Positions 1 through 6,939 of a stretch of 13,967 bases of DNA are shown here, piece after piece. The notes below the pieces were generated by a model. It did no database searches and was not told where the DNA came from. It saw only the letters and a program-made list of their open reading frames with translations. Location: the NCBI GenBank assembly GCA_017477685.1, contig JAFUUT010000211.1:1-13967 (forward strand). The letters are read 5' to 3'. The DNA is from a bacterium. Lineage in GTDB: Bacteria > Cyanobacteriota > Vampirovibrionia > Gastranaerophilales > Gastranaerophilaceae. The translations under genes and the position numbers were made by a program. Each line of letters starts with the position of its first letter. The stretch's first letter is position 1.

Positions 1-378
1 ATACCTAAAGTAGGACAAATATTAATAAAAAAATATTTCCCGGGAGCACTCACTGTTGTAACAGATAAAAGTGATAAAACTCCTGATTACGTAACATCAG
101 GCATGTCAACCGTAGGAATAAGAGTCCCTGATAACGAAGTTTTCAGAGAAATTTGCGAAGTTATCCCGGGGCATGTTCTTGCAACAACAAGTGCAAATTT
201 ATCCCATCAACCCTCCGCAAAAACATATGAGCAGGCTCTTGAAAACATGACAGGCCTTGCTGATTTGATTATTGAAGATTACGGCTATAAGGCTAAAGGG
301 CTTGAATCTACAGTAGTTGGTGTTATGAATAATGAACTTAGAATTTTCAGGCAGGGTGAAATCATATTAAATATTTGA
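1..378 (+). CDS. L-threonylcarbamoyladenylate synthase (Sua5/YrdC/TsaC), 3' part
   Basis: This is the C-terminal part of a Sua5/YrdC-family enzyme, which makes threonylcarbamoyl-AMP from threonine, bicarbonate and ATP for the t6A37 modification of ANN-decoding tRNAs in the cytoplasm. The reading frame is open from base 1 and ends at TGA 376-378; the gene begins outside the window. Family signatures are visible: KKYFPGALT near the start (family form FWPGPLT), then STVGIRVPDN and a segment ATTSANLSHQPS that matches the family's SANxSG nucleotide/threonine-binding loop. The end, STVVGV...RIFRQGEI, matches the usual STVVD...ilRpGai ending of the YrdC core. There is no room for the extra Sua5 C-terminal domain, so this is a short TsaC-like form. 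An internal ATG at 103 lies within the conserved core and is not the start. The next gene's promoter overlaps the stop codon. Confidence 0.9.
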   Translation: MPKVGQILIKKYFPGALTVVTDKSDKTPDYVTSGMSTVGIRVPDNEVFREICEVIPGHVLATTSANLSHQPSAKTYEQALENMTGLADLIIEDYGYKAKGLESTVVGVMNNELRIFRQGEIILNI

Positions 379-403
379 AATTTATAAGTATTTAGGCTAA
401 AAT
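375..403 (+). promoter_or_regulatory. Promoter for the glycosyltransferase gene
   Basis: TTGAAA (375-380) and TAAAAT (398-403) are separated by 17 bp, giving a start of transcription near 410. The -35 box overlaps the stop codon of the upstream Sua5-type gene. The short leader carries the ribosome binding site AGAGGA (415-420). Sequence match only. Confidence 0.5.
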
Positions 404-427
404 AGACTAAAATAAGAGGATATGTTT

Positions 428-1987
428 ATGAGTATTATTTTGTGTTTATTGTACGTATATTTAATTATTTATACCGTTTACATGCTTGTTTTGGCTGTCA
501 GAAATTTAAAAGACAGACCTTTTTCTATAGAGAGAAAGTACTCTATCCATGACGACACAAAACATAATTTTGGAGTAATTATTTACAGCCATAACAATAA
601 AGTCGGCTTGGAAAAACTTATATCACAATTAAAAATGCAAGATTACCCTTTGGGGAATTTCAAAGTATATGCGGTTTTAGACAATTGTAATGACGGTTCT
701 GAAACACTCTTTGAAAACGATAAGTATATTCATGTTTTAAATATTCAAGACGTAGGTACGCTGGGCAAAAGTCAGGCAATTTCCATGCTTTTGGAAGAAT
801 TAAAAAAAGATGATACAATTGATTCCTACATATTTATAGACAGTACCAGAAGGGTGGAATCTAATTTCCTAACACTTGCCAACAGTGCCATTGAAGTCAA
901 TGATTCCGTTACCGGAGAAGTTAATATTGACCGCGGCAATTTGGATATTATAGATAAAATCAAAGCCGTTTATAAAAAGTATATTGCTAATTTCTTTAAA
1001 CAGGCAAGAACACTGTGCGGATTGGCAACAGTTATAGATTCAGGCTTATTTATAATACGCAAATCAATAATAGATGAAATTGAAGAAATTGATTTTAAAG
1101 ATATTAATTCAGAATTGGAATTTAGTTTATATTTAACAAGAACAGGGCACAAATGTGTATATAATCCGAATATTCAATCATATATTTACGGTCAGGATTG
1201 CACCTTTAAAAATCCAAAAATTACCAAAAAATTCGAATTCATTAAAGATAACATTCAATACTTGAAAACTATGAACTTTCCGTTTATTGAACAAGTATTG
1301 TCTTTACTGAACCCTAATTTTTGGACAATATTGATAACGTATGTAGTTTTGATGATTTATTCTTACAACTATGAATTTGTTGTACAATGCAGAACGGTTG
1401 TATTCTCTGCTATATTATTGCTTGTAGTGTTTGGTTTAAGCTTAATAAATGCAAAACTTAGCGGCAAAGAAATTTTTATGCTTATGCTGCACCCGCTGTA
1501 TTCAATCTGTCATATTATACGGAATTTTCCTCCGGTTAGATACATTATTAAAAAATTGGGGGCAAATACCGATAAAGATGTTGATAAATTGGTTGTAGAT
1601 GCCGGAGTTTTGACAAAACACGGAGAAAGAACCTGCAAATTGGAATTTATTTCCACAGAATCAGGGTTGGCTAAAATCAGATTCATTTACAAAAATAAAA
1701 AATATACAACGGATTCGCATCTTAGAATGATTGATGCCCTTCAACAGTTAAAATCAAAAATGGCAGATTATGCACTCACATTAAAAATATGCAGCTGCTG
1801 CTCTAAGTTTACATCTGTTGCCGACGGAACCGCAAATATGTTAAAAGGTCAGTGCCACAATGATTACCCAAGCCCGCTGCTTACAGAACCAAAGCCAACA
1901 CTTATTTGGAATTCGTGCTCTTGTTTTGAGCCGGCAGAAATGCACAGCCTTATCGAAGAACTGGCAAAAGAAGTAGAACAGAATTAA
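428..1987 (+). CDS. Membrane GT2-like glycosyltransferase with C-terminal cysteine cluster
   Basis: Membrane-anchored protein resembling family-2 glycosyltransferases, which move sugars from nucleotide-sugars to lipid or polysaccharide acceptors at the inner membrane. I chose ATG 428 because AGAGGA at 415-420 sits 7 nt upstream; the ATG at 422 has only 1 nt spacing. Numbered from ATG 422, residues 3-27 are a membrane segment, 50-270 a Rossmann-type GT-A region (VLDNCNDGS at 84-93, LGKSQA at 114-119), and 300-318 and 324-343 two further membrane helices. The active-site motifs look degenerate: FIDST at 138-142 replaces the usual DxD, SELE at 230-233 replaces the ED motif, and I see no QxxRW. 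The last 120 residues form a separate domain with Cys457, 459, 460, 478, 499 and 501, likely metal-binding. The fold call is fairly sure; activity and substrate are unknown. Confidence 0.75.
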   Translation: MSIILCLLYVYLIIYTVYMLVLAVRNLKDRPFSIERKYSIHDDTKHNFGVIIYSHNNKVGLEKLISQLKMQDYPLGNFKVYAVLDNCNDGSETLFENDKYIHVLNIQDVGTLGKSQAISMLLEELKKDDTIDSYIFIDSTRRVESNFLTLANSAIEVNDSVTGEVNIDRGNLDIIDKIKAVYKKYIANFFKQARTLCGLATVIDSGLFIIRKSIIDEIEEIDFKDINSELEFSLYLTRTGHKCVYNPNIQSYIYGQDCTFKNPKITKKFEFIKDNIQYLKTMNFPFIEQVLSLLNPNFWTILITYVVLMIYSYNYEFVVQCRTVVFSAILLLVVFGLSLINAKLSGKEIFMLMLHPLYSICHIIRNFPPVRYIIKKLGANTDKDVDKLVVDAGVLTKHGERTCKLEFISTESGLAKIRFIYKNKKYTTDSHLRMIDALQQLKSKMADYALTLKICSCCSKFTSVADGTANMLKGQCHNDYPSPLLTEPKPTLIWNSCSCFEPAEMHSLIEELAKEVEQN

Positions 1988-2008
1988 GTATAAAGTTTTT
2001 AATATTGT

Positions 2009-2036
2009 TTGCCATACGTAAATAATAGGCTATAAT
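2009..2036 (+). promoter_or_regulatory. Promoter giving a predicted leaderless transcript
   Basis: TTGCCA (2009-2014) and a perfect TATAAT (2031-2036) are 16 bp apart. Transcription would start about 7 nt after the -10 box, at or next to the A of the ATG at 2043. There is no Shine-Dalgarno before that ATG, so a leaderless mRNA is the simplest reading. Confidence 0.55.
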
Positions 2037-2042
2037 TGTATT

Positions 2043-3203
2043 ATGAAAAAGATACTTAGTATATTACTTATTCATATATTTGCATTCAACGGAATTGTAT
2101 TTGCGCAGGAGCCGTTAAAGGGTTCTGTTACAGAATATGATCAATATCAACAGCTTGAAAATGAATTATTCACAGGGAGAGTAGAAACATTAGACCGTAA
2201 AGATATCATACGAATGACGGTTTCACAAGTTTTAGATTCATCTTTTTCAGTTGAAGGCGATGAATTTTTTGCGGAAGTAACCTCTGATGTATACGGAGAC
2301 AAAGGTATAATTATTCCAAAAGGAACTGTAGCGCACGGGAGACTGGAATCTACAACAGAAGCGGGTCGTTTAGGACGTGCCGCAACTTTAGAATTATCTT
2401 TTGATTATCTTGTTACTCCTGATGGGCGCGAAATTCCAATCGAAGGTTCAATGACAACCAAAATGCACCCTGTTGCAGAAGTTAGCAAAATTGTAGCTCA
2501 AGATGTCGGGTACACAGTAGCAGGCGGAGCTATTGGCGGACTTGCCGCATTAAATTGGCTCGGGATAGGTGCTGCTATTGCATCACAAGGATATACCCTT
2601 GCAGGAGGGGCTGCTGTTGGAGGGGTTGTCGGACTCGGAATGTCATTAACCCGCAAAGGAAACAATGTTCTTATTGCTCCCGGAGATGAAATCAAAGTAA
2701 AAATAAAAACTCAGGTAGACTTACCTGTATACAAAGAAGAAGCCCTAAAGCAAGAAGAAATATTGTATGACGGGCTTACTGTAAGCATAAACAATGTAAA
2801 ACACGAAAAAGATCCTTTCGGAGAAGCAAATACAATAACTCTAACAGTTTTAATATCTAATATGTCTGACAAAACTCTTTCAGGGTTTGATATGTCTTTA
2901 GTCAACGATTATAACGTCAAATTCAGCCCATCTATTTTTGGCAACACAAGACTTATGTTCAAACAAATAAAACCGGGAGACAAATTGATTGAAGATGTAT
3001 CTTTTGCAGTTGACAATATTAATAGGAACTTTTGGCTGACATTTTATGACAGAAAAAATGGGGATGTAATAACAAAAGTTTCTGTAGATAATGCATATCG
3101 CAAAATTCCTGATAAAGTTAAAAAGAAAAATGACAAAGTCCGCAGTTCCAACGCAAGAAAGAACTACAAAAAAGATGATGACTTTATGGATATGGATTTT
3201 TAA
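2043..3203 (+). CDS. Exported protein with VirB10/TrbI-like core and Ig-like C-terminal domain
   Basis: Unknown exported protein of 386 aa. Residues 1-21 are a signal peptide (MKK, hydrophobic core, cleavage likely after VFA before QE). Residues 45-140 resemble the beta-rich region of VirB10/TrbI proteins: a paired 'IIIPKGTVAHGRL' and 'AGRLGRAATLELSFDYL' pattern followed by PDGREIPIEG. Residues 156-200 are a glycine-zipper-like stretch (AGGAIGG, AGGAAVGGVVGLG) that could insert in or lie along a membrane; 'IAPGDEIKVKI' at 211-221 closes this part. Residues 243-350 look like an Ig-like beta sandwich of the DUF4352/telokin type. The tail is lysine-rich, then acidic (DDDFMDMDF). No conjugation or secretion genes are nearby, so a role in a type IV system is not supported; envelope function is the fair inference. 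Its own promoter makes it a separate unit. Confidence 0.7.
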   Translation: MKKILSILLIHIFAFNGIVFAQEPLKGSVTEYDQYQQLENELFTGRVETLDRKDIIRMTVSQVLDSSFSVEGDEFFAEVTSDVYGDKGIIIPKGTVAHGRLESTTEAGRLGRAATLELSFDYLVTPDGREIPIEGSMTTKMHPVAEVSKIVAQDVGYTVAGGAIGGLAALNWLGIGAAIASQGYTLAGGAAVGGVVGLGMSLTRKGNNVLIAPGDEIKVKIKTQVDLPVYKEEALKQEEILYDGLTVSINNVKHEKDPFGEANTITLTVLISNMSDKTLSGFDMSLVNDYNVKFSPSIFGNTRLMFKQIKPGDKLIEDVSFAVDNINRNFWLTFYDRKNGDVITKVSVDNAYRKIPDKVKKKNDKVRSSNARKNYKKDDDFMDMDF

Positions 3204-3208
3204 TTAAA

Positions 3209-3223
3209 GGGAAATTATTTCCC
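3209..3223. terminator. Short hairpin between convergent genes
   Basis: GGGAAAT T ATTTCCC forms a compact palindrome in the 11-bp gap between the plus-strand exported-protein gene and the minus-strand dUTPase, running into the last codons of dut. The T-run on either side is poor, so it is only a weak candidate for a two-way terminator. Confidence 0.35.
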
Positions 3224-3652
3224 TGTTGAACCAAATCCGCCGGCACCGCGAGCAGTTGCAGTTAACTGTGTAACCACTTCAATTTTTGCTTGTTCGTATT
3301 TTGAGATTACCATTTGAGCTATACGTTCTTGAGGTTCAATTGTATATGCTTCATTTGAAATATTTACAACCGCAACACAAACCTCTCCTCTATAATCTTC
3401 ATCGATAGTTCCGACACAATTGATTAGCGTAATACCATGTTTTATTGACATTCCTGAACGCGGTCTGATTTGAGCTTCATAACCGTGTTCCAATTCAATC
3501 TTCAAACCTGTAGGAATAAGAGTTCTTTCTAAAGGCTGCAAAGTAATAGGCTCATCAATTGCTGCACACAAATCCATGCCTGCAGCTCCTTCTGTTTTAT
3601 ATTCAGGCAAAATTTTATTATTTTCAAGCTGTTCAATTTTTAATACTGTCAT
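3215..3652 (-). CDS. dut: dUTP diphosphatase (dUTPase)
   Basis: Trimeric dUTPase, which hydrolyses dUTP to dUMP and pyrophosphate, keeping uracil out of DNA and supplying dUMP for thymidylate synthesis in the cytoplasm. At 145 aa it has normal length, and all five family motifs are in order: AAGMDL (23-28), RPRSGMSIKHG (63-73), GTIDEDYRGEV (81-91, with the expected catalytic Asp84 and uracil-binding Tyr87), ERIAQMVI (109-116), and the flexible-arm RGAGGFGSTG (135-144) that closes over the substrate. The start ATG at 3652 is preceded by a G-rich Shine-Dalgarno (AGGGGGAT on the minus strand) at 8 nt. It is convergent with the exported-protein gene, 11 bp away. Upstream lies a terminator for the permease gene, so dut is probably transcribed on its own. 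Nothing looks damaged. Confidence 0.97.
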   Translation of the reverse strand: MTVLKIEQLENNKILPEYKTEGAAGMDLCAAIDEPITLQPLERTLIPTGLKIELEHGYEAQIRPRSGMSIKHGITLINCVGTIDEDYRGEVCVAVVNISNEAYTIEPQERIAQMVISKYEQAKIEVVTQLTATARGAGGFGSTGK

Positions 3653-3700
3653 TCTTATATCCCCCTAATTACTCCTTGTTTGATTTATATAAGTATATCA

Positions 3701-3740
3701 AAAAAATAAAAAAGAAACAGACAAATAAATTGCCTGCTTC
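3701..3740 (-). terminator. Rho-independent terminator of the permease gene
   Basis: Read on the minus strand, GAAGCAGGCAA pairs with TTGTCTGTTTC (11 bp, two G-U pairs, loop of 5) and is followed at once by TTTTTTATTTTTT. It lies 16 bp after the permease stop codon. On the plus strand the G-U pairs would become C-A mismatches, so it works on the minus strand. Confidence 0.85.
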
Positions 3741-3756
3741 CTTTTTATTTATCAAA

Positions 3757-5091
3757 TTAAATCAAATATCTTAGATAAATATATATGCTACTCAGCACCA
3801 GAGATATGCAAGTAACAAGAACTCCGTATTTCATAAATCGCATAAATGAAATTTTATATCCTTTTGAGGCGGAAGTTTCACTGACCAAAACATTTGCAGC
3901 TGCACCTATAATAGTTAAATTCCCGCCAAGGCAAGCACCCAATGATAAAGACCACCACAAAGCGTGAACATTGCCTGTTATGGCATTCGGGTTCGCAGGG
4001 TTTATCAATTCAGAAATCAACGGCGCCATTGTTGCGGTGTACGGGATATTATCAATAATGCCGGATAATATTCCTGAAGCCCATAATATAATCATTGATG
4101 CGGCCTCTAAACTTCCGTGAGTAAGATTAATCATACCGTCAGCCAAAAATTTAATACCACCATTCGCTTCAAACGCACCAATTATTATAAATAAACCTAC
4201 AAAGAAAAATATAGTCAGCCATTCAACATCCCTATATATCTCTTTCGGTTTTTCGAATAAAAGTAAGAATGCTGCACCGGATACCGCAAATACATACGCA
4301 GGGATATGAGTTATATCATGTGTAACAAAACCTAAAATCACAAGTAATATTGTTATAACAGAACGAATCATTAAACTTTTATCCGTAATTGTATGAGAAT
4401 TATCGATTTTTGCAATATGCTCCATTTTTTCAGGAGTTGCTTTAAGCCCTTTACGAAACATAAAAATCAAAACACTTATAGCAACAAGGAATATTATCGC
4501 TACGATTGGCGTTAATTCTCTGACAAAATCCATAAAACTTAAACCTGCTTTTGTTCCGATAATAATATTAGGAGGATCACCGATAAGAGTTGCAGTTCCT
4601 CCGATATTTGAAGCCAAAACTTCCGTTATTAAAAACGGTACAGGATCGGTATCAAATTCTTTTGCAATAATAAATGTTATTGGCATCATAAGAACAACAG
4701 TAGTTACGTTATCTAAAAATGCAGATGCAATGGCAGTAAATGCGGCAAGAGAAAATAAAACCGTTTTAGGATGTCCTTTTGTTAAATGTAAAATTTCTAA
4801 TGCCAGCCATTTGAAAACACCGCTTCTACTTGAAATATGTACTATAATCATCATCCCTATAAGTAAAAATATTACCTGAAAATCAATATAATCAAATAAA
4901 CCTTTTACATATGATGATGATGCCGTGTCATAAAAACCTTCAAATGGTAATAACCCCAGCAGCATGACAATCGCAGCTCCCGAAAGCGCCACTACAGATT
5001 TTTGAATTTTTTCGCTTGCAATGAAAATATACGCAATCAAAAGAACTAATCCCGAAATAAGCATTGCATTTGCGTGGATAAAATGTATCAT
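3757..5091 (-). CDS. ArsB/NhaD-type ion transporter (SLC13/P-protein permease)
   Basis: Inner-membrane permease of the ArsB/NhaD (ion transporter) superfamily; members exchange Na+/H+, export arsenite or carry dicarboxylates. The protein is almost all hydrophobic with about 11-12 helices and shows the family's internal duplication: SAFLDNVTTVVLMMP in the first half is mirrored by SGIIDNIPYTATMAP in the second, and NIGGTATLIGDPPNIIIG by LGGNLTIIGAAANVLVSE. These pairs form the substrate site. Substrate cannot be read from sequence; no arsR or arsC is near, so I prefer Na+/H+ or anion transport to arsenite. I chose ATG 5091 (444 aa) because GGAGA lies 9 nt upstream; a TTG at 5100 touches that same box and is less likely. 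It has its own extended -10 promoter and a terminator. Confidence 0.9.
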   Translation of the reverse strand: MIHFIHANAMLISGLVLLIAYIFIASEKIQKSVVALSGAAIVMLLGLLPFEGFYDTASSSYVKGLFDYIDFQVIFLLIGMMIIVHISSRSGVFKWLALEILHLTKGHPKTVLFSLAAFTAIASAFLDNVTTVVLMMPITFIIAKEFDTDPVPFLITEVLASNIGGTATLIGDPPNIIIGTKAGLSFMDFVRELTPIVAIIFLVAISVLIFMFRKGLKATPEKMEHIAKIDNSHTITDKSLMIRSVITILLVILGFVTHDITHIPAYVFAVSGAAFLLLFEKPKEIYRDVEWLTIFFFVGLFIIIGAFEANGGIKFLADGMINLTHGSLEAASMIILWASGILSGIIDNIPYTATMAPLISELINPANPNAITGNVHALWWSLSLGACLGGNLTIIGAAANVLVSETSASKGYKISFMRFMKYGVLVTCISLVLSSIYIYLRYLI

Positions 5092-5124
5092 TCCTCTCAA
5101 TCTCCATTAAATGTATATGTGTTT

Positions 5125-5133
5125 ATTATAACA
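5125..5133 (-). promoter_or_regulatory. Extended -10 promoter of the permease gene
   Basis: On the minus strand TGTTATAAT (TGn plus a perfect TATAAT) lies about 34 nt before the chosen ATG at 5091. No convincing -35 box is visible, which fits an extended -10 promoter. It lies just downstream of the terminator of the preceding minus-strand gene. Confidence 0.55.
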
Positions 5134-5150
5134 CGAAAAAATTTAAAATA

Positions 5151-5183
5151 AAAAAGCACCCTTTACAAAAAGAGTGCTTTTTT
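5151..5183 (-). terminator. Rho-independent terminator of the small secreted-protein gene
   Basis: On the minus strand AAAAAGCACTCTTT pairs with AAAGGGTGCTTTTT around a 4-nt loop, with one G-U pair, and runs into T residues. The same pair is a C-A mismatch on the plus strand, so the minus strand is favoured. It follows the stop codon at 5204 by about 20 bp. Confidence 0.85.
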
Positions 5184-5203
5184 AACTTTATTCTATTTAC
5201 TGA

Positions 5204-5566
5204 TTAAAAGTATGATTTAGTACCTTTTCCACCAGGGTTCCAATAAGAATTGCCTTGGCTTCTTTGTTTTGTTTGAATGTTGATACGCGGTTCGCGAGTT
5301 TCAGGAATTGGTTCTCCTTTAGCTGCTGCGTTTTGAGGTACCATGTTTTCTCCATATACTAACATAGATGCCGGTGTGTAAGTTGCTTCATAAACTCCGC
5401 CGCCAATCGGTGATTTTACTTGACCGGAAACAGTTGTTTGATCATAGTTAGCCGGTGCGCTTGATAAGATTGTTGAATTTAATGGTTCTAAAATTAATGG
5501 TTCACCTGCCATTGCGCAAGTAGTACCTGCGAGAATTAGAACTGCTAGTAAGATTGATTTTTTCAT
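5204..5566 (-). CDS. Small secreted protein of unknown function
   Basis: A 120-aa protein I do not recognise. Residues 1-20 form a clear signal peptide (MKK, LLAVLILAG core, cleavage likely after AMA before GEP). The cysteine at 17 lies in TTCAMA, which is not a lipobox, so it is probably not a lipoprotein. The mature part is about 100 residues, with no cysteine, rich in Pro, Gly, Gln, Ser and Thr, low in predicted helix, and ends in a Gly/aromatic tail (NSYWNPGGKGTKSYF). This composition suggests a flexible secreted or envelope peptide. It is a single-gene unit with a strong AGGAGT ribosome site 7 nt before ATG 5566, an extended -10 promoter and its own terminator. Complete expression signals support a real gene. 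Confidence 0.75.
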   Translation of the reverse strand: MKKSILLAVLILAGTTCAMAGEPLILEPLNSTILSSAPANYDQTTVSGQVKSPIGGGVYEATYTPASMLVYGENMVPQNAAAKGEPIPETREPRINIQTKQRSQGNSYWNPGGKGTKSYF

Positions 5567-5615
5567 TTTATGACTCCTATATTCATTCTATATTACTACT
5601 TTTGTTTATACTTAT

Positions 5616-5624
5616 ATTATATCA
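5616..5624 (-). promoter_or_regulatory. Extended -10 promoter of the small secreted-protein gene
   Basis: On the minus strand TGATATAAT (TGn plus TATAAT) precedes the gene at 5566, with a leader of about 40 nt carrying AGGAGT. It is divergent from the lipA promoter 30 bp away, so a regulator binding between them could affect both. Confidence 0.55.
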
Positions 5625-5651
5625 TAAATCCAAACAAAAATAAATTTGTTA

Positions 5652-5657
5652 TATAAT
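5652..5657 (+). promoter_or_regulatory. -10 box of the lipA promoter
   Basis: A perfect TATAAT gives a predicted transcript start near 5664. The -35 region is not recognisable. Because this box lies downstream of the upstream-most possible TTG start (5646), it argues that lipA translation begins at the TTG at 5685. Confidence 0.45.
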
Positions 5658-5684
5658 ACTATTAAAACACAAAGGAAAAAAAAT

Positions 5685-6527
5685 TTGCTAGTACGATTAC
5701 CAAAATATTTAAAAAAGTCAATAATTAATACAGAAAAAACTCACCAAGTTCGCAAAATTCTTAAAAAAAACTGCTTAAATACGGTATGTGAAAATGCCCG
5801 CTGTCCCAATAAAAACGAGTGTTACAGCAATCGTACCGCGACCTTTTTAATCATGGGAAATTACTGTACAAGAAATTGCAAATATTGTAACATTTCTTGT
5901 AACATTCCTACATCTTTGGATAAAAATGAACCATTACATGTTGCAAAAGCCGTAAAAGATTTAGATTTAAAATATGCGGTAATAACCTCAGTAACTCGTG
6001 ATGACCTGGAAGATGGGGGCGCTGAGCACTTTGCAAATTGTATCCGCGAAATAAGAAAACTTTCCCCTGATACAAAAATAGAAATTTTAACTCCGGATTT
6101 TAAAAATAAAAAAGAAGCCTTGGATAAGATTATTCTGGCATGTCCTGAAGTCTTTAATCATAATATTGAAACCGTAAGAGATATCTTTAAAACAGCACGA
6201 CCGCAAGGAAATTATGATAACTCTTTGAGTGTTCTTGAATATATAAAAAAGAATTCTTCAATTACTACAAAATCAGGTTTGATGATAGGTCTTGGCGAAA
6301 CATATGAACAGATTGAAGAAACTTTACAAGATTTACATAATGTCGGGTGTGATATTTTGACAATCGGTCAATATATTCAGCCTTCAAAACAACACCTTCC
6401 TGTTGCAAAATATTATGAACTTGAAGAATATGAAACTTTAAAACAAATGGCCAAAAATATTGGTTTTAAAAATTATCAAATAGGTCCGCTTGTCAGAAGT
6501 TCATATAATGCAGCACAGCTGATATAA
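5685..6527 (+). CDS. lipA: Lipoyl synthase (radical SAM)
   Basis: LipA inserts two sulfur atoms into protein-bound octanoyl groups, giving lipoyl-lysine on 2-oxoacid dehydrogenases or the glycine cleavage H protein. Numbered from the TTG at 5685, the auxiliary-cluster motif is Cys35-x4-Cys40-x5-Cys46 within TVCENARCPNKNEC, the radical-SAM cluster is Cys61-x3-Cys65-x2-Cys68 (CTRNCKYC), and the C-terminus GPLVRSSYNA holds the conserved RSSY serine that ligates the sacrificial 4Fe-4S cluster. The 280-aa length is normal. The start is a TTG with AAAGGA at 5671-5676, 8 nt upstream; an earlier in-frame TTG at 5646 lies before the promoter's -10 box and has no ribosome site. No lipB or lplA partner is in the window. 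A small zinc-ribbon gene follows with its own promoter. Confidence 0.96.
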   Translation: MLVRLPKYLKKSIINTEKTHQVRKILKKNCLNTVCENARCPNKNECYSNRTATFLIMGNYCTRNCKYCNISCNIPTSLDKNEPLHVAKAVKDLDLKYAVITSVTRDDLEDGGAEHFANCIREIRKLSPDTKIEILTPDFKNKKEALDKIILACPEVFNHNIETVRDIFKTARPQGNYDNSLSVLEYIKKNSSITTKSGLMIGLGETYEQIEETLQDLHNVGCDILTIGQYIQPSKQHLPVAKYYELEEYETLKQMAKNIGFKNYQIGPLVRSSYNAAQLI

Positions 6528-6532
6528 ATTAT

Positions 6533-6559
6533 TTGACAAATCCAAATTCATCATTAAAT
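6533..6559 (+). promoter_or_regulatory. Promoter immediately after lipA
   Basis: A perfect TTGACA (6533-6538) lies 5 bp after the lipA stop. The best -10 is TTAAAT (6554-6559) at 15 bp spacing, a weak match. Transcription would begin around 6566-6568, at the ATG of the next gene, which has no Shine-Dalgarno; this again suggests a leaderless mRNA. Confidence 0.4.
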
Positions 6560-6567
6560 AAAAAACT

Positions 6568-6939
6568 ATGAGATGGAGTAATTTGTTAGGATTTAATAAA
6601 AAATGCATGCATGACAATGTTCCGATTGATGCGGATTATTATTACTGCCCTGATTGCGGAGAACTTATCGAAAATCAATGGTATTTGGTCAGATGCGCAT
6701 CCTGCGGGTTAAAAGAAATTGCAACAATAAAAAACGGACAAATTATTCCGGCAAATCCTTTTTGTCACAATTGCGGAGCAAAAGGCTATATTGTAGAAAG
6801 AATAGAAAAAATTGACTGTATAAATATTAATTATGCTGTTTTGGTTAAACAAATTGTTCGCAACGAAACGGATGATTACACCCAAAGCTGGGTAGATGCT
6901 ATGCAAACATCAAATTGGCAACCCAAACTGCTGAAATAA
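6568..6939 (+). CDS. Small zinc-ribbon protein, function unknown
   Basis: A 123-aa cytoplasmic protein with three CxxC pairs: CPDC (27/30), CASC (43/46) and CHNC (66/69), plus Cys13 and Cys84. The first two pairs could form one zinc ribbon, and the third pair with Cys13 or Cys84 a second site. After residue 85 there are no cysteines; the tail (NYAVLVKQIVRNETDD...) is predicted helical. I do not recognise the family; many such proteins bind nucleic acid or act as partner subunits, but nothing here decides it. There is no ribosome site before the ATG at 6568, and the upstream promoter suggests a leaderless message. The last 41 bp overlap the 3' end of spmB on the other strand, so the two transcripts are antisense at their ends. 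Confidence 0.75.
   Translation: MRWSNLLGFNKKCMHDNVPIDADYYYCPDCGELIENQWYLVRCASCGLKEIATIKNGQIIPANPFCHNCGAKGYIVERIEKIDCININYAVLVKQIVRNETDDYTQSWVDAMQTSNWQPKLLK

Noticed and set aside
3757..5091. Arsenite efflux pump ArsB
   Set aside because: The fold family fits, but there is no arsR, arsC or arsA nearby and sequence motifs do not fix the substrate, so only the broad family is claimed.
5204..5566. Lipoprotein call for the small secreted protein
   Set aside because: Cys17 is preceded by TT, not by the Gly/Ala/Ser required at -1 of a lipobox; ordinary signal peptidase I cleavage after AMA fits better.
5646..5684. Upstream TTG start for lipA
   Set aside because: It lies before the predicted transcript start and lacks a ribosome site, while TTG 5685 has AAAGGA at 8 nt.
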